A DNA stretch of 29,564 nt. Source: a virus. The notes under the pieces were generated by a model that was given only the letters and a program-made list of their open reading frames with translations, was not told the DNA's origin and did not search any database. The stretch spans positions 1 through 29,564 of the IMG/VR virus record IMGVR_UViG_3300006347_000031, one strand, 5' to 3'. Below are positions 23,821 through 29,564 of this stretch, piece after piece. The first letter of the stretch is position 1, and each line of letters opens with the position of its first letter. A program made the position numbers and the translations under genes.

Positions 23821-26800
23821 TTAGTTTTTAAAACAATAACCTGCTGATTCGTGGTAATCACCCAAACATCTAAGTTCTGCTTTGTAAGTTTCTGTTATTT
23901 GACAATAACCGTCTTTCACAACGCCATCACAAGTATCTACTTTACTGTATTCAATGTTCGATACGTCTGCTTCTATTGATATGTTGTAATCATAGTCTTT
24001 CAACAAATCACAATTACTATTTTTACTTACATATTCTTCTTTTAATGTTTTTGAAGATTTCCATTTAGATTTAGAAAGTATTCTCATGTTAGAAATTTCT
24101 GTTTCTTTTTGATAATCTACACCTTCAACAATCGTCTTACTGTTTTCTTTTATTAAATCTAAATAGTTTTTGTCTTCACAAATTTCTTTAAATTTGAATC
24201 CACCAAGATTTAATTCAACAACAGTGTCACCTGTATCACTGTGTCTAATCTTAATATCACCTTTCATTTTTTCAGATTTATTACTGTCTTCAACTAAGTC
24301 AACACTAAATGCAGTATTTGTAACTTTTAAACAAGTTCCAGATATATTCCTTATATCTGCACCACAAGACGATGATAATGATTTTACTCCGCTATCGTCG
24401 TCTATAATTGTTACAATCAATTCACTATTACCTATGACAACACCACTTTCTGGATTACTTAATACTATTTTAAATGTTTCGTCTGCTTCTGCAAGGTCAT
24501 CCCCATTTATGGTTACACTTATTTCTTTCTCGATTTCACCAGCAATGAATGTTAAATCTTTTGATGTCCCAATATAATCTTGAATAGGAGTGAACAATCT
24601 AACATTACCTTCTGACCAACCTGCATGGATATAATCATTCGAACTCATTCCGTTCCATAATTCATGGTTTCTTCCATATTTTGAAGACGATAAGCTATTC
24701 CAAATCGTTTGCAATTTATAAGCGTCATTTCCTGTGTGTCTATTTACTGTTCCATAAAATTCAGAACCAAATTTCCTTAATATTTGATTACCTGTTCTTT
24801 GGAAATAACTATGGTCAGTTATAATATATACACCACCACCATTGTTAATATACGTTGTAAAATTGTTCGCAGACTCATTTGTAAGAGAATCCCAGCCACC
24901 AGAAGACATTACAACAATTGCAGAATATTTATTCATTTCTTCTAGTGTTAAATTTACTTTTCTATTCGCTGATTTACTACCATTAAAATCAGGATGAGAA
25001 GCTTCTTTTATTATAGGAGTAAAACCTGCTATTGAGATAACACTTGGTATTGAAGTATCGAAATCGCTACCTGCGTTTTCATGAACAGAATAAGAATGAC
25101 CTTCTATTGCGTCACCATAAATTAATACCTTACCTCTTGATTTATGAGTGTTACTAATCCATTTTATTACATTATGCATGAAAATAAATTGATCTTGAAG
25201 TTCATTGAATTTCGTTGCTCCATTCCATTGATTGTTATAATATTTAGGGAAACCACCGTCAAACATTAATCTTCCACCATTTGGGTTATCAACAATTGAT
25301 ATAAATGGATTTCCATATTCGTCATAGACCAAGTTCTCTGTTTCTGATAGTATTGAAGTTGTTGTTATATCTTGTGTATTTACACGATAAGTAACGTCTT
25401 CTTCAAAAGGCTTGTTTAGTTTTATTTTTATTTTAAATTGAGAAGTTGTTCCATAATCACCTTCTACTATTTCTAAATCTTCTGGTTTGATCTTATCAGG
25501 ATCGAATCCAGCAGCCGCAACCTTACGTTTAACTTCTCTAATTTCCGTCTTATATTCTTTGAACGGGTTTTTATTGTTAGGAGTTTCACCAAATTGTAAC
25601 ACAGACTCAGGAATCAATCTCTTATCCCCAAATCTAATATCTATCTCATACCAAGTACCTGTTCTTTCTAAATCTAATTTGCAATATTTTCTCATGTAGT
25701 AATCGTCTTGTGCAGAGTCATAATACATTGTTTCTTCTGTGCATTCATAGAAAGAACCCGTTTCAACCCATTCTGTGTATTCAAAAGGTTGACTCTTCCA
25801 TATTTGAGTTTCTTCTATTGTTCTATATTCTAAACGAACTTCACCTGTTTCTCTTATATTACCAGAGTTTATATCCCTCTCTCTTACATATTCTTCTTTG
25901 TATTGATCTAGCTTACATTCTCTTTTACTATAATAAAGATTTTCTTCTGGTGAATATTCTCTTATCGAAGTCCCGCAAGAATAGAATTTTTTGAAGTCGT
26001 CATCTAACCAACCGCTATAAATTGATTCATAAGGAACCCATTTTGGTTCTTGAGGTTTTAATGTACTGTCACCTTCTGTTTCTTTGTCACCTTTACCATA
26101 CATACAATAAGTCACTGTTTCATAATTTGGCATATTATTGTGAGATTTGTTTCCACCTACATATGTAGATATACGTTCTGAATCATTACTAAACACTGAA
26201 CTACCATCTTTTGTATGTGACATACCTTGGCTGTTAACACATCTATTTTCATAAGCATACCACGTAAATGGAGGTGGACAATCTTCTTGTGGCACTCCTC
26301 TATGACAAGTATCACATATATGTTCAAACTTTGGTGTTGCGTGATGGTGCTCTGCCATTTGCTCTTCTGTTAAACCAACAAATGTTTCACCACCCTTATC
26401 ACCTACTTTATAAAGTAATTCTGACATAAATGCTTCTTTGTATTTGCCAGAACCCATTAAAAATCTTGAATGAACATCTTCTACTTGTTTCCAACCAGTT
26501 GGACAAGTGCCATTAAATGCCATTATTTCACCATAGTTATTCGATTGCCAAGTATATTTGGTTTGATCTGTATGGCTGGTTCTACAGGTTAAAACAACAC
26601 CTTCTTTACCTACTGTTATTTTTCTTGCTAAATTTTTTTCATTTTCTCCTGCAAATTCACAAGAGTCACCTATTTTTATATTCAAATCTGATTTAAATGC
26701 TTTTGCTTCAAAAACTATATCGTCTATTGGATCTGACATAAATGCAGCTAAAACTTCTATATTTATATTTTCATATGCTAAATTCCCATATATATCTTTT

Positions 26801-28167
26801 TCTGGTTCCAATAAAGCATTTGAAATGTAAGCATTTTCCTTAACTCTAAATAATGTCCCATAAGAATCTAATGTCGATATTTTTAACATGTCTTTAGTGA
26901 CGCTTGTTGTTTTTTCACCTACATCTAAATCTTTTAGCATTTTTACTGATTCTTTCATTACTGCTTCACCTGAAACATTCAAGTCTTCCAGTGTTGCCTC
27001 TGAGTTATTTAAGTTATTATATAAATTTAATGCTACATTTAATATATCAACATTTTCTATTGATTCAGAAAAAAGATTTTCACTTACAAACATTTTATTT
27101 ACAAATTGCCTATCTACCAACTGAATAACGATTCTTCCTTTTGCATGGCTAGGTTTTGCTGATTGTAATTGACCACAAGGAGAAGAACCATTTATTTCAA
27201 TTCCTTTTCCCATATCTCTACTGTAAATATTACATACTTTATCTAACACTATTTTTTCATTAGAGTTAAAAGAATCTTCAATATTCACATGAACAGTTGA
27301 AGGAACAGGAGTCCCTTTTATTGAAAATAATCCAATACCACACTCTATTGGTGAGCTTGACCAGTTTCCACCTAGATCTTCTTCCCAAATTAAACATGTT
27401 TTTATAGAATCTGAATTAATTTTATCGTAAATAAAAGAAATATTTGAAGATATCATAGAGTTTGTGCCATCTGTTTTTAATGACTGAAATGCTCCTGCTC
27501 TTTCCCAAGACGCTTTTATCAAACAATTATCTTTATTTGTTGAACATTCGAAATTAGATAAAACTTTGTCAGAACTATCAACTAAACTATATTTATTAAT
27601 TCCATTTTTGTTTGCAAAATCATTGGATTTTAATCTGTTGAATATATTGCTTATTTTTTCAAATCTTTCTCTGTAATCAGATATTTCTTTTGGTTTTGAT
27701 ACAGGCGGATTTAAATAAATAGAAAAAGATTCAATAAAGCCTTGAGAATCTTCTTTTGTTTTAATTTTTAAATCACTATTTAATGGTAATTTTGTTTGCC
27801 AAAAATTACAATCAATGAAAGCCCTTTCTTTTTCCGATTCTAATCTTGGTTCCCAACCATTTGATTTACCACAAATTTTATTGTTTTTTGCAATGAATGT
27901 TTCTAAAACATAAGGTGCAATTTCACTTAAGCCCTCTGCTTCACTACCAGAAGTCCAAAAATTATAACTATATCCGTCAATTGATATTCTTGTGTCAACA
28001 GCTTTCAATAATGTTGTTATATCTTTTGCTGCCGCTCTTTCAGAAACATATTTTTGATATTCACTGTATCCTTTTACACCACCAATTGCTATTGTGGATA
28101 TTAATGATAAAGCAATTAAACTTTCTATTAAAGTAATACCAGATTTTTTAAAAATTCTTTTTTTCAT
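23821..28167 (-). CDS. Giant type IVb pilin-adhesin with tail-collar, Calx-beta and Rossmann-like domains
   Basis: The 1448-residue protein starts with a class III prepilin leader (MKKRIFKKSG, cleavage before ITLIES with Glu at +5) and a hydrophobic pilin helix, so it should be processed by PilD and placed on a type IV pilus. Then come a pilin-like body (to about 370), a linker, and a phage-tail-collar-like module (about 589-690: G-G-E-T-F, then H-H-H, later N-M-P-N-Y and Y-C-M-Y). Two Cys-containing repeats follow (about 709-765 and 792-845). A Calx-beta domain (about 896-937 plus 1195-1257, ending D-E-T-F and T-I-I-D-D-D) appears split by an inserted Rossmann/amidotransferase-like domain. 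A Cys-rich tail ends it. I prefer ATG 28167 (AAGGA eight bases upstream, overlapping the previous stop) over 28182. Likely role: PilV-like tip adhesin. Confidence 0.75.
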   Translation of the reverse strand: MKKRIFKKSGITLIESLIALSLISTIAIGGVKGYSEYQKYVSERAAAKDITTLLKAVDTRISIDGYSYNFWTSGSEAEGLSEIAPYVLETFIAKNNKICGKSNGWEPRLESEKERAFIDCNFWQTKLPLNSDLKIKTKEDSQGFIESFSIYLNPPVSKPKEISDYRERFEKISNIFNRLKSNDFANKNGINKYSLVDSSDKVLSNFECSTNKDNCLIKASWERAGAFQSLKTDGTNSMISSNISFIYDKINSDSIKTCLIWEEDLGGNWSSSPIECGIGLFSIKGTPVPSTVHVNIEDSFNSNEKIVLDKVCNIYSRDMGKGIEINGSSPCGQLQSAKPSHAKGRIVIQLVDRQFVNKMFVSENLFSESIENVDILNVALNLYNNLNNSEATLEDLNVSGEAVMKESVKMLKDLDVGEKTTSVTKDMLKISTLDSYGTLFRVKENAYISNALLEPEKDIYGNLAYENINIEVLAAFMSDPIDDIVFEAKAFKSDLNIKIGDSCEFAGENEKNLARKITVGKEGVVLTCRTSHTDQTKYTWQSNNYGEIMAFNGTCPTGWKQVEDVHSRFLMGSGKYKEAFMSELLYKVGDKGGETFVGLTEEQMAEHHHATPKFEHICDTCHRGVPQEDCPPPFTWYAYENRCVNSQGMSHTKDGSSVFSNDSERISTYVGGNKSHNNMPNYETVTYCMYGKGDKETEGDSTLKPQEPKWVPYESIYSGWLDDDFKKFYSCGTSIREYSPEENLYYSKRECKLDQYKEEYVRERDINSGNIRETGEVRLEYRTIEETQIWKSQPFEYTEWVETGSFYECTEETMYYDSAQDDYYMRKYCKLDLERTGTWYEIDIRFGDKRLIPESVLQFGETPNNKNPFKEYKTEIREVKRKVAAAGFDPDKIKPEDLEIVEGDYGTTSQFKIKIKLNKPFEEDVTYRVNTQDITTTSILSETENLVYDEYGNPFISIVDNPNGGRLMFDGGFPKYYNNQWNGATKFNELQDQFIFMHNVIKWISNTHKSRGKVLIYGDAIEGHSYSVHENAGSDFDTSIPSVISIAGFTPIIKEASHPDFNGSKSANRKVNLTLEEMNKYSAIVVMSSGGWDSLTNESANNFTTYINNGGGVYIITDHSYFQRTGNQILRKFGSEFYGTVNRHTGNDAYKLQTIWNSLSSSKYGRNHELWNGMSSNDYIHAGWSEGNVRLFTPIQDYIGTSKDLTFIAGEIEKEISVTINGDDLAEADETFKIVLSNPESGVVIGNSELIVTIIDDDSGVKSLSSSCGADIRNISGTCLKVTNTAFSVDLVEDSNKSEKMKGDIKIRHSDTGDTVVELNLGGFKFKEICEDKNYLDLIKENSKTIVEGVDYQKETEISNMRILSKSKWKSSKTLKEEYVSKNSNCDLLKDYDYNISIEADVSNIEYSKVDTCDGVVKDGYCQITETYKAELRCLGDYHESAGYCFKN

Positions 28168-28171
28168 TGTA

Positions 28172-29564
28172 TTATCCTTCATAAATACAGTAGTTTACTA
28201 CGTAGTATGGTGGTCTATTTTCGTGAGATTTGTCTTTACCAGCAGGACCTGTTGGTATTTCATTTGCATTACTCCATACAGTATCCCCACGAGCACCAAC
28301 TTTTGCCATTGCATAACCAGCACAGTCTGACCCACTACAGCTTGCTTTTATGTCTGGAACTTCATGGTTGTGAATTGGCATTTCATCTTCTGTTAAGGTA
28401 TGGAATGCTTCACCACCACTATCGCCTACTGCATATTCTAATACATTTCCTTCTTTATTAAGGAAAGCTTTTTTTTCATTTACTAATTTATTTATTTCAC
28501 TCGGAGTTAAGTCTTTAAGCTGTGTTTTGTTTTCTCCTAGTAAAAATCGACCTGCTGCTTTTTCAAAATATGTAAATCCAACTGGACAACTTCCATCAAA
28601 AGCCGCTATTTGACCAACTCTTGCATTTGCCAATTTCCATTGTTCTTTTTTATTCCCGTTAATATCTGTATATGTTGTGCAAATTACAGGTTCTGTGTGT
28701 AAAACTTCAACTCCGTCAACAACTTTTTTAATTTTTAAAACTTTCATTGCACCTTCAAAATTTGGATTATGTATATCTGTTGGATCTGATTTATTACCAA
28801 AACAATATTTATGTAAACTAGTGCTATCTATTACACCTAATTTTAGATGGTTTGCTTTAACAAAACTATTATCCCCTGACAAGGTTAATGTTCCAAATAT
28901 ATTTACATTTTTTTCAAAAACAGAATTCGAAGTTACTTTTAATGTGTCTATTTCTGTTGAACCATTTACTGTTAATTTATTTTCTATTATGTTTTCTTCA
29001 CCCAACATTCTGACTTTATCGTTGAAAACAGACTCTTTATTTACCATTAATTCATTTAATTCAGTGTTACCTGCAACCATTAATGTATTTTCAACAGTAA
29101 GTGTTCCTGTTTCAATGTTTGAAACATTCAAAAGATTTACATAGCCTTCTGTTGTATGTAATTCATCTAAAACGCCCACTGCTACATTTACACCTGAGTT
29201 ATTTTGAGTCATCATCCCGCAAGGAACTTTTTGAATTATTCCTGATATTTCCATGTCACATAAAGAATCTAAGTTAAATCTTTGTGCCGAAGCCGAATAA
29301 ACGTCAGCCTCTACAAAAGAATGACCTTTATCTGGATCTATACCTATACCGCAGTCTAAGTCACCTTTTCTAACCCAACTATTTGTCGCATTTGAATATT
29401 CATATGTAAAACAAGTTTGAATCGTATTTAAATCATCTAACCTTTCTTTAAATGTTATTTTACTGTTTATCATACTGTTGGAGCCAGTCACGTCTAAATA
29501 CTCGACACCTTCTCCGTCAGCTTGGTATTGAGCTAAGAAAGCACAACTTGTGTTTAAATTTAAA
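28172..29564 (-). CDS. PilV-like pilin-adhesin with tail-collar-like C-terminus (N-terminus outside the window)
   Basis: The reading frame is open to the window edge, so the gene starts beyond 29564; the GTG at 29489-29491 is internal. The visible 463 residues match the first third to half of the giant protein next door in order and motif: N-S-M-I-x-S, a C-x-x-E/Y region, a C-G-I-G motif, a P-C-G motif, and the linker with repeated S-V/T-V-N-x-T strand patterns (beta-rich, like a fibre shaft). It ends in a collar-like domain: G-D-S-G-G-E-A-F, then E-M-P-I-H-N-H, and final R-P-P-Y-Y-V-V-N-Y-C-I-Y. That is the standard end of phage tail-collar fibre tips. Probably a pilus-tip adhesin that recognises recipient cells. 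The stop lies between ribosome site and start of the next gene. Confidence 0.75.
   Translation of the reverse strand, partial: LNLNTSCAFLAQYQADGEGVEYLDVTGSNSMINSKITFKERLDDLNTIQTCFTYEYSNATNSWVRKGDLDCGIGIDPDKGHSFVEADVYSASAQRFNLDSLCDMEISGIIQKVPCGMMTQNNSGVNVAVGVLDELHTTEGYVNLLNVSNIETGTLTVENTLMVAGNTELNELMVNKESVFNDKVRMLGEENIIENKLTVNGSTEIDTLKVTSNSVFEKNVNIFGTLTLSGDNSFVKANHLKLGVIDSTSLHKYCFGNKSDPTDIHNPNFEGAMKVLKIKKVVDGVEVLHTEPVICTTYTDINGNKKEQWKLANARVGQIAAFDGSCPVGFTYFEKAAGRFLLGENKTQLKDLTPSEINKLVNEKKAFLNKEGNVLEYAVGDSGGEAFHTLTEDEMPIHNHEVPDIKASCSGSDCAGYAMAKVGARGDTVWSNANEIPTGPAGKDKSHENRPPYYVVNYCIYEG

Noticed and set aside
28168-28182. Earlier start of the giant pilin at 28182.
   Set aside because: AAGGA lies between the two ATGs and fits the start at 28167, which also begins directly with the basic prepilin leader.
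24170-29144. Several plus-strand open frames of 70-155 codons inside the pilin genes.
   Set aside because: They are antisense shadows of well-supported genes, without ribosome sites or recognisable domains.
1-29564. Wholesale reassignment of TGA to Trp (code 4).
   Set aside because: Trp is encoded by TGG throughout and all other genes are full length in the standard code; an AT-rich code-4 genome would show many internal TGA codons.
23821-29564. Tail-collar signatures as proof of a prophage.
   Set aside because: The giant copy starts with a prepilin leader and shares the pilin-like body seen in its neighbour; no capsid, portal or terminase gene is present.
23821-29564. Shufflon recombination sites in the pilin-adhesin region.
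   Set aside because: I could not find repeated inverted ~19-base sites of the IncI type, and no recombinase gene is in the window.
1-29564. tRNA, rRNA, insertion sequences or attachment sites.
   Set aside because: No cloverleaf, transposase or terminal-repeat pair was recognised on reading both strands; gaps between genes are all under 300 bases.

Overview
The window is AT-rich (about 30-33% G+C by eye), gene-dense, and most likely a piece of a large conjugative plasmid or phage-plasmid-like element of a proteobacterium. The main evidence is a Dot/Icm (MPF_I, IncI-like) type IV secretion gene block next to plasmid/phage-type replication genes, a topoisomerase set and type IVb-pilus genes. 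No ribosomal, tRNA or central-metabolism gene was seen. Host assignment is inference: the families are commonest in Gammaproteobacteria, and the base composition points to a low-G+C host.

Left part (1-3733, minus strand): an operon of inner-membrane, periplasmic and outer-membrane T4SS core-complex genes, in the order dotJ-like, long dotI-like, dotI, dotH, dotG. This is the order of Legionella icmM-L-K-E, but with two DotI-type proteins. dotG runs off the left edge and has an in-frame TGA at 45-47, with the repeat-coding frame continuing beyond it. A divergent AT-rich region (3734-3985) separates this operon from dotL/icmO (3986-6649, plus strand), the coupling ATPase, followed by three small genes (6866-8506), one with Sel1-like repeats.

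Middle (8548-10439, minus): a protein that may be a replication initiator (TTG start) and a complete prepilin peptidase. From 10671 rightwards (plus): topoisomerase III with five C-terminal zinc ribbons, closely coupled to a HARP-SNF2 helicase. A terminator hairpin follows whose right arm carries the -35 box of a near-consensus promoter. That promoter drives a phage-like replication operon: an O/DnaD-like organizer, a lambda-P-like helicase loader and DnaB. RuvB (minus) is divergent from parE-parC (plus), a complete topoisomerase IV.

Right end (23821-29564, minus): two tandem paralogous pilin-adhesin genes. Each has, or is expected to have, a pilin-type N-terminus and carries a phage-tail-collar-like receptor-binding module. 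The second is very large (about 1448 aa) and carries a Calx-beta domain that appears split by a Rossmann/amidotransferase-like insertion. The prepilin peptidase at 9513 is the likely processing enzyme for these pilins.

Taken together, the element codes for its own transfer channel parts, mating-pair recognition pilus, replication fork proteins and DNA unlinking enzymes. All 20 genes whose true end is visible stop with TAA. The only in-frame TGA is the one inside dotG.
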